Shown in pieces: positions 24,157 to 35,429 of a stretch of DNA of 64,000 nt. This DNA is from Cryptomeria japonica (Eukaryota; Streptophyta; Pinopsida; Cupressales; Cupressaceae). The stretch covers positions 191,539,619 to 191,603,618 of the forward strand of contig NC_081410.1 in NCBI RefSeq assembly GCF_030272615.1. The letters run 5' to 3'. The number at the start of each line of letters is the position of its first letter. Positions within the stretch are counted from its first letter, which is position 1. The notes under the pieces are model-generated. The model was not told the origin of the DNA. It saw only the letters and a list, made by a program, of their open reading frames with translations, and made no database searches. The position numbers and the translations under genes were made by a program.

Positions 24157-25019
24157 GTTGGTGTCCTGAAAGTAAAATCCTATTATTTTGGACTCTTGTA
24201 TTTTTATATATTTGTTTTCATCAGAGGTGTATGAAATGACACTGATGACCTAGGCAGAATCTATATTTCCAATCAATATAACAGAGAGATTTTTAATGTT
24301 AAGGGAGGTAAGAGAATGTGTAATGTGATAAAACCCCTGAAATGTTCTTCTTTTATGCATTTTTGGCTCTGAAGTTTTGACAAGCTTGACTTCCCTCTAT
24401 TGGAAGAATGACTTGAGTGCCTCTTTTGGAGCCTACTCTATTTTCCCTTGTCTCTTTCATTTGCTATTTTGCATAAGAAGATTGGCATTTTTTTTTCCCC
24501 TTGGACTTGCCTAATAATTGTCCAACCATTTTCTTTTACTTTCTTGTTGGAAAATGCTTTTGATTTTCCTTGAGCAAAGATTGACTTGCATGGCCACTAG
24601 GAAAAAATAATGAGCAAAACATTGTCTACATGATTATAGAGGGGTAGAAGGTGAAAAATCATGGAAAATAATAAATAAGTGTCAAACGATAACATGTTGA
24701 TGCCCTGGTGCTGCCCAAAATAGGAAACAAAATGCATGATCCATAGGTGAAGGAAATTGACTGTCAAATGAATAAAACTGCCAACATTATGCTCTTTTGC
24801 CCTAAATGCCCTACTTTTTTTGATACCAAGTGTTGTGAATGCCAACAAAAAGACATACAACAAAAATCTCATGATCTATAATGTCAAGTTAAAGACATAT
24901 AATGAGATGATTTATACAAATGTCAATGCTAGGTAGCCCTTTGAGTCAATGCCTTCATGAGTCATCACTGCCAACTTTGATTTCCAACTTGATGCCAAAG
25001 ATCTGTTAAATGTTGCCGA
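24157..25019. other. Downstream sequence with no recognised exon
   Basis: This is AT-rich sequence between the last recognised Dicer exon and the tandem repeat. Minus-strand open frames (for example 24597-24872) have no recognisable motif. It is either the start of a very long last intron or the 3' flank. Confidence 0.5.
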
Positions 25020-25333
25020 AGTCACTTTGATGTTCACTAGTTTTCTACCAAAACGTGTTGTACCCAATCTGAAACTTAACTATGCTATATGAAACTCATT
25101 TACCATCAAAAATCTTACTTATGTCAAAGTTGAAGTCAGAAATAGTAGTTAATAGTTGAGTTATAGGTTGTGTCAAAGCCCATAATTTTGAAATATCCAA
25201 CTATTGTAGATTGTCCATGTAAAAATATTAAATATAAATAAAAATCAAAAGAAAACAAAGATAAGTGGCATATTTTTAGAAGTACATCATACTTCTAAGA
25301 ATTGTGATCAAAGTCTAAAGATTGCACCCAAGT

Positions 25334-25737
25334 TGTTAAGTTCTTTCAAAATTTTGTGATCAAAATAGAAGAGATAGAGATATGATCTGAAAGTTGTATT
25401 CTATCTGCTATAGCGTGTTTTAAAGATGCACCACACTTATTAATTTCGGTGTTTACGTCCTTCTCAATGTAAGCATGCTATATAAGTGGATGAGGGGTTA
25501 TGTAGTAAAGAGATATGTCTTCCCACGTGCAAAGACACATCTCTTCCCTACGTACCTCTCACCACAGTATATAAACTAGTCACCGTTTACTTACCCGATT
25601 GGAAGGAGTGCGACTTGTTTGAGAATCGCTTTACCACCCGATACCATGAACGGTGTAACCGTAGGTCAAACGCGATAAGTTAACTTTGGTTTTATTTATC
25701 ATTAGTTAACGTTAACATATTAGTATATGTAATCAAA

Positions 25738-25771
<34 letters not shown>

Positions 25772-25812
25772 GGAAGCACGAAATAGTACGACCGACGTTA
25801 CAAAATTTAACA
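25334..25812 (-). mobile_element. Copia-1 3' LTR
   Basis: This is 479 bp, about 22 bp longer than its partner, largely from a (TA)n run at 25739-25768. It carries a TATA-like element (plus-strand gtatataaac near 25567-25576) reading leftward. The 65-aa frame inside it is also present in the other LTR and is not a gene. Confidence 0.94.
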
Positions 25813-25859
25813 CTCCCTCTTAACTAGGGAGGACACATTTCATGTTAGAGAAAACATCA

Positions 25860-26300
25860 CAATTCATCCATTGATTGTGAAGAGAGGAGATATCACACCA
25901 TAGTGATATTCAGAGATATGGTTCTACAATGAATATCAAGTCTCATGATACCCACCATAACTCATAGTTATCAAGTAAGGTATGTGCACTGGCATCAAGT
26001 CACATGATGCCTACCATACTGATAATGATTTCATAGCATGTCCACGAATATTATGTTCATAATATTCACCATGAAGATCTCTATCGTAATTATGGTTTAT
26101 TTAATGATATCAACCAACAGATATCTACCATAATGTCTCAGAGATATATATACTATCATGACATGTCCACAGATATCAAGTCACATGATATCCATCAAGA
26201 TAGTTAAATTGATAATTGTAAAATCGTCACCTTACAATATCAATTTGAAACAAGTGTTCATTATTGAAAAGTCTGTCACCCTTCAATAATGTTCACAGAA
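25860..26300 (-). repeat. Stem-loop array in the Copia-1 3' region
   Basis: Between the RNase H end and the 3' LTR are several inverted repeats with short loops. Clear examples are gatatcaagtcacatgatatc (near 26177), gcatcaagtcacatgatgc (near 25994), gaatattatgttcataatattc (near 26046) and a longer one with arms cattattgaa/ttcaataatg (near 26259-26290). Arms differ between copies in a paired way while the loop agtcaca is kept. A homologous array occupies the same place in Copia-2. Confidence 0.8.
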
Positions 26301-26406
26301 GGCCCATGCAGTCATGGAGTCACACACATGACAAATAAAAGAGTTTACACACTAAACATCTTTAAATATTTTAGTATATCAGAATAAATGAGACTCTATC
26401 TCAAAA

Positions 26407-27045
26407 TTAAATAACATTTTCAACCATACCAAGTTTATCTCTAAAATGTTCAATCTTAATCCTGGAGAGAGGCTTGGTAAGAATATCTGCAATCTGATCA
26501 CCTATACCGATATAATTCAGTCGGATCACATTCCTTTCCACCATATCTCGAACATAGTGATAAGGAATCTCAATGTGTTTAGAACCGTCATGAAATACTG
26601 GATCCATTGAAAGCTTGATGCAACTCTGATTGTCACAGTAGATGACAGCAGGATTTAAGGGCTGACCAAACAGTCCTACAAGCAGTTTCTGGAGCCATAC
26701 GGCTTCTCTTGCTCCCATGGAGGCTGCAATGTATTCAACTTCTGTAGAACTCTGAGCAACTAAAGACTGTTTTCTACATATCCATGAGATCATTCCTGAT
26801 CCTAAACTGAAACAACATCTTGATGTGCTTTTCCTGTCAACTACGCTTCCAACCCAATCAGAATCAGTGAATCCATGTAGGTCAAGGTCTACATGTTTAT
26901 ACTTCAGACCAAAACCAATAGTTCCTCGAAGATATCTCAGAATATGTTTTGCAGCAACAAGATGTATTTCCCTAGGTTCACACATAAACTGACTTAGTGC
27001 ATTAACAACATAACATATATCAGGTCTTGTGTTTACCAAATACAT
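26407..27045 (-). pseudogene. Copia-1 RNase H domain and polyprotein end
   Basis: This is the C-terminal part of a Copia polyprotein. It shows YLVNTRPDICYVVNALSQF, SDWVGSVVDRKSTS, the SSTEVEYIAAS segment, CDNQSCIKL and ADILTKPL, the ordered landmarks of Copia RNase H. A stop at the upstream edge separates it from the RT part although the sequence is otherwise collinear. It normally degrades RNA in RNA/DNA hybrids during reverse transcription. Confidence 0.93.
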
Positions 27046-27060
27046 CAGAGATCCAATAAT

Positions 27061-27812
27061 CTATCTGTAGAGGGTAGGATCTGCAAATTCTGATTCTGCA
27101 GCTACTTCCTTTAGTTTGTGTAGATTTGTCTCCATAGGTGTGGTCATGGATCTACAATCCATCATTCCAAATCTCTTGAGTATATCAAAGGTGTATTTTC
27201 TTTGATTAAGGATTATACCATTTGCCTGCTGCCAAACTTCCAATCCAAGGAAGTAGTGAAGAATTCCTAAATCTTTCATATCAAACTCAGAGGCTAATTC
27301 TTTCTTATATCAAGAAATACAATTATCCTCTCCTATGATTAGTAGATCATCAACATAAAGAATAAGAATTAATAATTCACCATTGATTACCTTGTAGTAG
27401 AGATTTGGATCTGCTTCATTCTTGGAAAACCCTAATTCCAAGAGATAGTGATCAATTCTTTCATACCATGCTCTGGGGGCCTGTTTCAGTCCATATAGAG
27501 CTTTCTTTAATCTGCAGACATGTGATTCAGCCTTATGAATCACAAAACCTTCAAGTTGCTCCAAATAAACTTCTTCTCCAATCTTACCATTTAGAAAAGC
27601 AGTCTTAACATCCATTTGATGGACTTTCCATCCTTTAGATGTTGCGATAGACAAAACTACTCGGACAGAAGTGTATCTGGCAACAGGAGCAATGTCTCTT
27701 CATAGTCAATACCTTCTTTCTATGAGAAACCTCTGGCAACAAACCTTGCTTTGTGCTTCTCAATGCTGCCATCTGCTGCATGTTTGATTTTGAAGAGCCA
27801 TTTAGAAGATAC
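27061..27812 (-). pseudogene. Copia-1 reverse transcriptase
   Basis: This is the Copia RT in two open pieces (27310-27654 and 27061-27279) plus an upstream part to 27812 in shifted frames. Landmarks are MDVKTAFLNG, KALYGLKQAPRAWYERID, the catalytic ILYVDDLLI and FDMKDLGILHYFLGLEV. A stop near 27307 lies directly after the YVDD region. The upstream end at 27813 is where the giant LTR was inserted; the polyprotein resumes at 32320. Confidence 0.93.
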
Positions 27813-28685
27813 CTGTTGAGGTGTATTTTGTACATTATCAAACACAGAATAAAATACCCAAAGGTACCTTATCCTCTCTTGAGTAAAGCCTCTGATTGCT
27901 GAAGATATCGTGGAAAAGGATCAATCAGGATGACTCCAAGGTTCTTCGTTGTAGGATCTCTACGTGTGGATAAGCTCTCTGTGGTATGATGTGATTTGCT
28001 AGAATCACAAGGGGACTTACACTCAATGACCGAACTTCTGATTTGCTTTGATTATTGCTGGAACACGGGATTTTACTACCTTAGATTTGGGAAAAAAAAG
28101 GAAAAAAGACAAGGGCGAGGAAAGGATCTAATCTTAACACTAAGAATGTAAGAGCAATGAATGATCTTTGATGAAATTCTAACTAAGTCTTGTTTTGACA
28201 TCCCAGGACCATCTCCACAAGGTTAGTGCGATCTTCGAAGGAAAGCTTTATGATGTTCAAATCAGCACTGCAGGCATAGACACCATCAGGTTGATGCATA
28301 TCAATGAAGAAGCGACAATTGAAGTTAAGCTTAAGCTGAATGATTCCAGTTGACTACACAAGGCAAGTCTGCAATCAACAAACTGCTAGTAGTATGGATA
28401 TACGAATTCCACCATCAATCAAGCACATTTCTTCCACTCATCTAATAACACGAAATCAAATATGAGAAGTATAAAGACCATGCAAATTGTCGAATCGACC
28501 CATAAATTTCACCATTTCTTCAATGAAGTTACAAGTCTTTTACAACAACCTCTTGGCAACAATCTTTGCCTTCTCTTTCTACTCTACTCTAATTGCTATT
28601 CTATCAACTGCTAATCACCTTCTAACTACTCTCTATTCACTAACTCCTTTCTAACTCTCTAAGTATTGCTTCCAACTTACTCTAA

Positions 28686-28725
28686 TTTATTGCCTTTACA
28701 AAATGAAGAGTCGGGGTTTATATAG
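28686..28725 (-). promoter_or_regulatory. TATA box and AATAAA signal of giant LTR copy 1
   Basis: The minus strand reads ctatataaacc (28725-28715) and then AATAAA (28691-28686) about 24 bp further on. Copy 2 has a matching minus-strand ctatataagg at 46445-46454. This sets the orientation of the LTR. Confidence 0.55.
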
Positions 28726-30243
28726 TGCCCATAATACAATTCGATGGCTGAGATCAATTCGAGATCAATGGCCAAGATTTTACAATGAAAACCCTAATTA
28801 GGGTTTGTTACAACCATTACATAACATTTAATTCTCGACCAATGAAATAATTGTATTGCTTGGACACATGTCCTCTCTGGAAAAATCGACCAATGGATAG
28901 TCGGGGTAGGTACATCGGAGTTTGTGCCACCTTCCATGAGTTAGGTACATTGAATCTGGACATGCTGAGGTGGACCACACTGACTGGAGGAGTGATGACT
29001 GGGATGCCACCTCATTTGACACTTGGTTGATATTCAATTTGGTAACGTTGAGAAGTTAGCCTTAATTAATTCTTCTGGAACTATCTGCTTCTTCAACGAA
29101 CCCTTTGCTCTGACTTCTTGTGTCCTTGATGTGCAGGATGATTGATGTACCTCGCCTTGGAATGTTGGATTGGAAGAGGTCGCCCTTGTTGATGTTTGAT
29201 CAAAGAAGGTCGTCCCTGTCGATGCTAGACTGGAGGAGGTCGCCCTTGTCCTTGCTTGATCTTCTTGGAGGAGACCGTCCTTGATCTGGCTTGATTTTAC
29301 AACTCCAGGATCTCCATTTGATGCCTACACAAAATATTAAAGTTAGTCTTTTGAGCATCAAACCTCAAAGCATGAAATTTAAGACCTTTCAAAGGTAAAA
29401 CTTAAGATATTAATTTGAAAAAAGTCATGCTAAATCAACAATTACACATTTTCAAATTAATAATGAATGGAAATTGGATTTTCAAGACTTAGATTTTACA
29501 AAATTGCAATGGGATCACAATAAGTCTTGAATAAGAACTTCAAAAATGATTCTTCATACCTCTTCCTTTGAGTGCTTAAGTACAAAACTTGAAAAAAATG
29601 ATGAGAGAAGACCGGATTTTGATGGACAAGTTTAGATTATAGTCCTCCCTTGGATGAATTATGCCTCCTTTAGCCTTCAAAAAATCTGGAAATTCGCCTT
29701 CAAATACCTTCAAAACATTTGGAAATTATCCTCCCATCTAGCAAGAAATTCGCCTCTCCAATAGCCTTCAAAATCAATTTCGCCCTCCTTAATCTCCACA
29801 CTTAGTAGAAATTTACTCCACTCCAGCTAGATTTCGCACCTTCAATTAGCTCTCCAAATTCGATCTTGAAAGGATGATTGAATGATTTGAATTGTGAAAA
29901 AACACCTCCAATATATAGAGCGCTCACCTTCCACTTACCCATGAGGCCGACCTAGCAAATAAAAGGTGAAATAATAAATAAAAACTCAAAAGGAGTAGGC
30001 CGACTTGTCAAATAAAGGCAAAATAATGCCTTGTGCGCTCAACTTTTAATTTTTTATTTCACAAAAATTAATTTTAAATGCCTTTATAATAGAAATTCGA
30101 TTTTTTGAGGCCCAAAATTAATTTATTAAATGCCAATTTAATTAATTTTTTCAAATATTCCAAAGTTAGCAATTTGGCATCTAATGCGATTTGGAGGATA
30201 TTAACGCCCAAATATGGTAAAAAATAATGAATGCCATTAACTT

Positions 30244-31870
30244 CGCTCTGGTCCCTTGGAGAGGGACAGGAGCACTTTTTCACTTTTGTCCTCAATCCTT
30301 CATCTTTCATTTGTCGATTATCGTTGTGTAGTAAGCAATGATCTCTTTCACTTGTTCCATGCATGCTTAACTCGTTTTTGCAAGGCAAAAGGAGTGTTCC
30401 AAGGATTTTCGCCCTAGTCCCTTGGTGAGGGACAGGAGCACTTTTTGTATTTTAGGCTAGGATTCTCAAGTTTTGAAGTCAAATCTTTGTTCACCATGCT
30501 TTAGAAGATCCTTCCCATCTCACACAACTTTGCCTTAGCATAATCTCGGAGGGAATTTGTTGTTTCATAAAAAGCGCCTTGGTCCTTCAGTGAGGGAAAG
30601 GAGCACTTTTGAGTCCATTGCATGAATTCTTGATCACATCAACTTCAAATTACCCTCAAGGCGTAGAATATCACATTTCACTCCATCTTGAGCCTTGGTA
30701 ATAAAAATATCATTTCAAAATGCAAGGTAAATGGTCATATTTGGAAATTGCGCCCTGGTCCCTTGGTGAGGGACGGGAGCACTTTTTGCAAATCGTCGTC
30801 AAAATTTGCAAGTCTTGCATCTCAATTCCACCTCGAAGCCTTTTAAATACTTTTTCAAACTTGCGCCTTGGCCTCAATTTGTCCAAAATTGGCGAGAAAG
30901 GCTAGATAACATGTTTTTCGCCCTGGTCCCTGGGTGAGGGACGGGAGCACTTTTTCAACTTCAAGCTTATCCGTCCTTTGCTAGCTTCCCAAATTATCTT
31001 CAATGGGCTAATCATGTCCTCTTCCATTCATTTCAATCACAAACTTGCCTTGGCTTTGCAAGAAATTCATACTTTTTGGAAAATCGCTCTGGACCCTTGG
31101 AGAGGGACGGGAGCACTTTTTGCATCTTGGCATACTTCTTTGTTCTTTAAACCTCTCAATTGCGTCTAAGGCATAAAACATCATTCGTCCTTCCCATCCA
31201 AGTCAAGTTTTGCCATAAAATATCAAACAAAGAGGAGAAACTTGAAAAAGCGCCATGGTCCTTCAGTGAGGGACAAGAGCACTTTTTGTCAATTGGGTTG
31301 ATTTACTCCTTTGTGAACCGCTTAAATTATATTCAATGGACAAAACATGCTTCCCTTAACCTCTTCAAATTATAAAATCACTTTAATCTTTCAAAGGCAG
31401 TGCGAATTTGAAATTCAAGCTTTGGTCCTTCTGTGAGGGATAGGAGCACTTTTTGCCCTCTAAGCCAAATTGTCTCACTTTTCATCTCGAAACTCCTTTG
31501 CTAGGGAAGATTTCATCTTACTTCATGCTACGAATAAGAGTTAATGTCCAAAAAAGGTCTAAAATTGTGCACATAAAGAAAATCGCTCTGGTCCTTCAGT
31601 GAGGAACAGGAGCACTTTTTCCCTTCTAGGCAAAAACTCCATCATTTCATTGTTTTTAATCAAGTCTGAATGTTCTATCACGTTCATTTCGTCCTCTGCC
31701 ATGCCTTTGATGTCCCAATTTGACCAAACAAGGTCAGGAATGACTCAAATAGGTTTTTTCGCCCTGGACCCTGGGTGAGGGACAAGAGCGCTTCGCCTTG
31801 GTCCCTTGGAGAGGGACAGGAGCGCTTTTCGCTCTGGATCCTCAGTGAAGGATAGGAGCGAAATTTGACT
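30244..31870. repeat. Phased array of a 36-bp hairpin core, 12 copies
   Basis: A conserved core, cgccctggtcccttggtgag followed by ggacaggagcactttt, recurs at about 30244, 30409, 30577, 30749, 30918, 31084, 31251, 31421, 31585 and 31760, then twice closely at 31794 and 31830. Spacing of the first ten is 164-175 bp. Spacers are strongly diverged while the core is kept. Each core holds an inverted repeat (gtccctTGGTGagggac); in the last copy both arms change together (atcct..aggat). Confidence 0.85.
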
Positions 31871-32319
31871 TTTTGAACTCTCTATCAGGATAATTTTTAT
31901 GGAATATAACATTTAAGTATAAGTATACTTTAAGTTATATTCCATATATACTTTCAGGATGTTTGAGAGTGGTTTCAGACCTCCAAGAGTTATATTGCAA
32001 AATCTAATTTTTGGAGGTTTTTCAGTTTCCAGACTTAGTCAAATTTCAGGATCAGGACATTCCAGACTTAGCCAAATTTCAGGATCAGGACTTCAGACTT
32101 AGTCAATTTTCAGGATCAGGACTCTCAGACTTCATCACTCACCAACTTGACCTAACTCAAGCAGAACCTGCTATCCAGGTAATCCCCTTGGCGACACTCA
32201 AAATGCAAAGGCTAACGGACAAAACCCTAAAAGACCTAAAAAATCAAACCCTAAAAAGCAAAAAAAGCAGGGGTCCCCATTTGCAATGGGGCGATGTGTG
32301 AAAACGTCACAACAATACC

Positions 32320-32681
32320 ATAGATTTGCCTTTAGGCCTAGGCACAATATCCCAGACATCATTTTTCAGAATTGACTGATACTCTTCTGACATAGCATCT
32401 CTCCAAACTTGATGCTTGGGCGCATCTCCAACACAGGAAGGTTCTACATCAATGATCTCACTCATCAAGGCAGTATAACTGGAAAATAGGTTAGGTCTCT
32501 TACTTTCTCTGAAGGTCCCCTTTGGAGCAGCATAATTTTCAGCTTCTTGAAGCATCTTTTTAGGCCAAAGTGGTCTCTTCCTAGTTTTGGTATAATTTTC
32601 TTCTAAAGGTAAGCCTTGAACTTCATGCTCAGCATCTTCAGGGGTCTCCCTCTGAATCTCAGGGGTGGAATCCTCATCCAA
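32320..32681 (-). pseudogene. Copia-1 polyprotein, integrase-RT linker and RT start
   Basis: This piece is acidic and then basic, ending EEYQSILKNDVWDIVPRP, the conserved start of the Copia RT domain. The frame is cut at KGKSMV by the giant LTR insertion and continues on the other side at 27812 with VSSKWLFKIK. Between 32681 and 32927 the coding continues in shifted frames, including a minus-strand GVFVG-type segment near 32840. The clean junction is part of the evidence for the insertion boundaries. Confidence 0.9.
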
Positions 32682-32926
32682 GCTTGTAGGAGGATCTTGG
32701 TGTTCTAATTCATTAGAGCTTTTGGACCTCCTGAATGCTATGTCTTCCTCAAAGATGACATCTCTGCTTAGTTCAATTTGTCTTTGACCAAGTATGTATA
32801 TTTTGTAGGCTTTAGAGGTTTCACTTTACCCAACAAATACTCCTTTCTTTCCAGAAGGTTCTAAATTTGACCTCTTTTCTTTGGGGACATGAATATAGAC
32901 TAGACACCCAAAGATCCGGAAATGAC

Positions 32927-33394
32927 TTATGTCAGGTTTGTTGCCAGTAAAGGCTTCTTCAGGGGTTTTATTGTCAAGAAGAGAATGAGGACATCTATTT
33001 GAATGTACACGGCTGTCCTAGATGCTTCAGCCCAAAATGAGGTTTCTATATTTTGGTCAAACAACATAGCCCTAGCAGCTTCTACTATAGTCCTATTCTT
33101 TCTTTCAGCTACCCCATTTTGTTGTGGGTTATAAGGTACAGTTAACTCCCTCTTAATCCCAACATTTATACAATAATCTTTAAACATATCAGAAGTGTAT
33201 TCCCCCCCATTGTCTGTTCTTAAGGTTATGATTTTCTTACCTGTCATATTTTCTGCAAGAGCTTTGAATTCCTTAAATTTAGAAAGGATTTCTTCAGACT
33301 CTTTGTACTTCAAAAAATATATCCAGGTCTTCCTGGAATAATCATCTACAAATATTACATAATATAAAAATCCCCCTAATGAGGGTACAGACAT
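32927..33394 (-). pseudogene. Copia-1 integrase core
   Basis: This is an rve-type integrase core that inserts the cDNA into the host genome. The DDE residues sit in FVDDYSRKTW (first Asp), LRTDNGGEYTS (second Asp) and YNPQQNGVAERKNRTI (Glu). The segment is separated from the upstream gag-protease ORF only by a TGA at about 33398-33400. At its 3' end a frameshift after SRTAVYIQ gives a spurious tail. Confidence 0.94.
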
Positions 33395-33400
33395 GGGTCC

Positions 33401-34873
33401 TCATAAATTAGAATGAACTAATTCTAATACATTTTTGGATTTACTGTTGCTAGAATTAAAAGACCCTTTAGTATTCTTTCCCAAGGCACACCCTTTGCAG
33501 GCTCCTTCAGATTTTTGGCTTAGCTTGGGTAAGCCCATCACCATCTTCTCTATCTTAGGTAGGGCATGGAAATGAAGGTGCCCTAATCTTCTATGCCAAA
33601 GTTCATTCAAATCTGGAGTTTCATGAATCAAGGCTAGAGGTGGAGTGGTGCAAAGTCTGTAGAGGCTCCCTTGTCTTACTCCAATGGTGTGGGCTTTCTT
33701 GATTGTGGAGTTCTTTGGCCAAGCAAGTACCTTTCCTTCCATAAAGGTTAATCTATAACCCTTATCTTCAAGTGCAGAAATTGGGACAAGGTTTCTCTTT
33801 ATACCAAGTACAAATAGAACTCCAGTCAGCTGTAGGGATATGCCTGACTTTAGGTTGATATTGCAGGTTCCTATTCCCATAATTGGATAATTTGAGTCAT
33901 CACCAATTGTCACTTCTTCATTTGAACTTTCCACTAGTGTATCTAGGTGCTCACGAAATCCAGTGATGTGTTGAGATGCTCCGCTATCAATCACCCATGT
34001 GTTGAAACTGGAGGTGACTTGACTAGAGAGGGCTGAGTAGAAGACTAGCTTCTCGGAAATACTCCCTTTCTTAATTTCTGCCATTGAAGCTTGTTGTTTG
34101 ATCCTGTCTGGACACTTCATTGCATAGTGCCCATATTGGTCACATCCGAAACATTGTACTTCAGAAATGTCTCTCTTCTTCTTTGAAGACCTCTTCCCAT
34201 TTGAGCTGTTGTCCCTCTTTCTCTTAAAGTTCTTCTTTCCTTTCTTGTGGGAATTAGAGTTTAGAACTTGAATGTCTTCATTACCATTGTTTTGTTTTAT
34301 TCCTCTTGTGACAAGCCGAGATTCCCCTTGAATGCAATCAGTTTTCAATCTATCAAACTTAGGAAATTTAGAACAAGCATTGATTCCTTGAATGAACGAT
34401 TCCCATGAGGTAGGACATCCATTTAGGGCCATCATAGCAAGTTCTTTGTTGTCTACTAGATGTCCAATAGTGGATAGTTGATCCCTAAGCTCAGTGATCC
34501 TCAAGAAATAGGATGTAATTGTTTCTCCTTTATTCATCTTTATATGGTGTAGTTGATTCTTTAGGGTGAGAGCCCTGCTAGTGTTGTTGATTTCATAAAT
34601 GTCAGCTAGTGCTTTGAACATCTGAAAGGCCGTCTCATATTTAGAAATAACTGGTACAATGTGGTCTCTTACTGAATCCACAATTATCTTAAGGGCATTC
34701 TCACTATCCTTGCTCCACTGAATTTTCTCTGTATCATCAGAGGGTTCAGGGATTTCACTTTTGACATGGGAATCAATTTTATTTTCTTTCAAAACAAGCA
34801 TGATCCTGAATTTCCAAGATACAAAATTTGATGCTCCATCTAATCTATCTTCAAACCTAACTCCAGTTGCCAT
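33401..34873 (-). pseudogene. Copia-1 gag, protease and pre-integrase zinc region
   Basis: This is a 490-residue open frame starting with an ATG 88 bp inside the PBS. Residues to about 220 are the gag (UBN2-like) domain with the INNTSRALTLKNQLHHIKM segment. A CCHC zinc knuckle follows (CFGCDQYGHYAMKCP), then the aspartic protease motif WVIDSGASQHITG, then the HRRLGHLH..C..C gag-pre-integrase zinc region. It ends at a TGA where the integrase should continue (VHSNL stop GPMSVPS). The knuckle matches that of Copia-2, so the families are related. Confidence 0.94.
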
Positions 34874-34960
34874 TAGGATTATGGGAATGTGATCTTAGTA
34901 AGAGCCTGGTGAAAGTTTATGAGATCATTACAGAATTTTAATATGATCTTCCTTAACTTT

Positions 34961-34972
34961 GCTCTGATACCA
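34961..34972 (-). other. Copia-1 primer-binding site
   Basis: The minus strand reads TGGTATCAGAGC directly after the LTR end, the usual plant Copia site complementary to initiator methionine tRNA. Confidence 0.92.
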
Positions 34973-35429
34973 TGTTAAGTTCTTTCAAAATTTTGTGATC
35001 AAAATAAAAGAGATGGAGATATGATTTGAAAGTTGTATTTTATCTACTATAGCGTGTTTTAAAGATGCACCACACTTATTAATTTCAGTGTTTACATCCT
35101 CCTCAATGTAAGCATGCTATATAAGTGGATGAGGGGTTACGTAGTGAAGAGATATGTCTTCCCACATGCGAAGACACATCTCTTCCCTACATACCTCTCA
35201 CCACAGTATATAAACTAGTCACCGTTTACTTACCCGATCGGAAGGAGTGCGACTTGTTTGAGAATCGCTTTACCACCCGATACCATAAACGGTGTAACCG
35301 TAGGTCAAACGCGATAAGTTAACTTTGGTTTTATTTATCATTAGCTAACGTTAACATAATAGTATATATAATCAAATTTATATATATCGGAAGCACGAAA
35401 TAGTACGATCGACATTACAAAATTTAACA
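34973..35429 (-). mobile_element. Copia-1 5' LTR
   Basis: This is 457 bp with TG..CA ends and a minus-strand TATA-like box near 35207-35217 (plus strand agtatataaac). It is flanked outside by CAAGT. Confidence 0.95.

Larger units (their letters stand above)
27814..32314 (-). mobile_element. Giant solo LTR, copy 1 (4.5 kb, noncoding)
   Basis: The element interrupts the Copia-1 polyprotein and is flanked by ATACC at 27809-27813 and 32315-32319. Its ends are TGTTG..CAACA. It has no RT, integrase or gag and no internal pair of LTRs. A second copy at 45715-50558 shares both ends and much of the 28.7-29.0 kb and 31.9-32.3 kb parts. Minus-strand TATA (28715-28725) and AATAAA (28686-28691) signals sit where an LTR promoter and R region should be. 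That gives U3 of about 3.6 kb and R-U5 of about 0.9 kb. I infer a solo LTR of a Gypsy-type family; a noncoding element without LTRs is the alternative. Confidence 0.78.
25334..35429 (-). mobile_element. Copia-1, a nearly complete LTR retrotransposon
   Basis: Both LTRs are present (25334-25812 and 34973-35429, TG..CA ends), flanked by target duplications CAAGT at 25329-25333 and 35430-35434. On the minus strand, a primer-binding site TGGTATCAGAGC abuts the 5' LTR (34961-34972) and a polypurine tract AGAGGGAG abuts the 3' LTR (25813-25820). The order gag, protease, integrase, RT, RNase H is that of Ty1/Copia. After removing the inserted giant LTR the element is about 5.6 kb. The LTRs differ at roughly 20 sites, mostly transitions, plus a TA-repeat length change. 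The ORF has one stop and a few shifts, so it is probably inactive. Confidence 0.96.

Noticed and set aside
25486-25683. 65-aa frame repeated at 35125-35322
   Set aside because: The two copies are the paired LTRs of Copia-1; the frame is a passenger, not a conserved gene.
30244-31870. CRISPR-like array of regularly spaced repeats
   Set aside because: Repeats diverge, spacers are about 130 bp and partly related, and the site is inside a eukaryotic LTR; no prokaryotic context exists.
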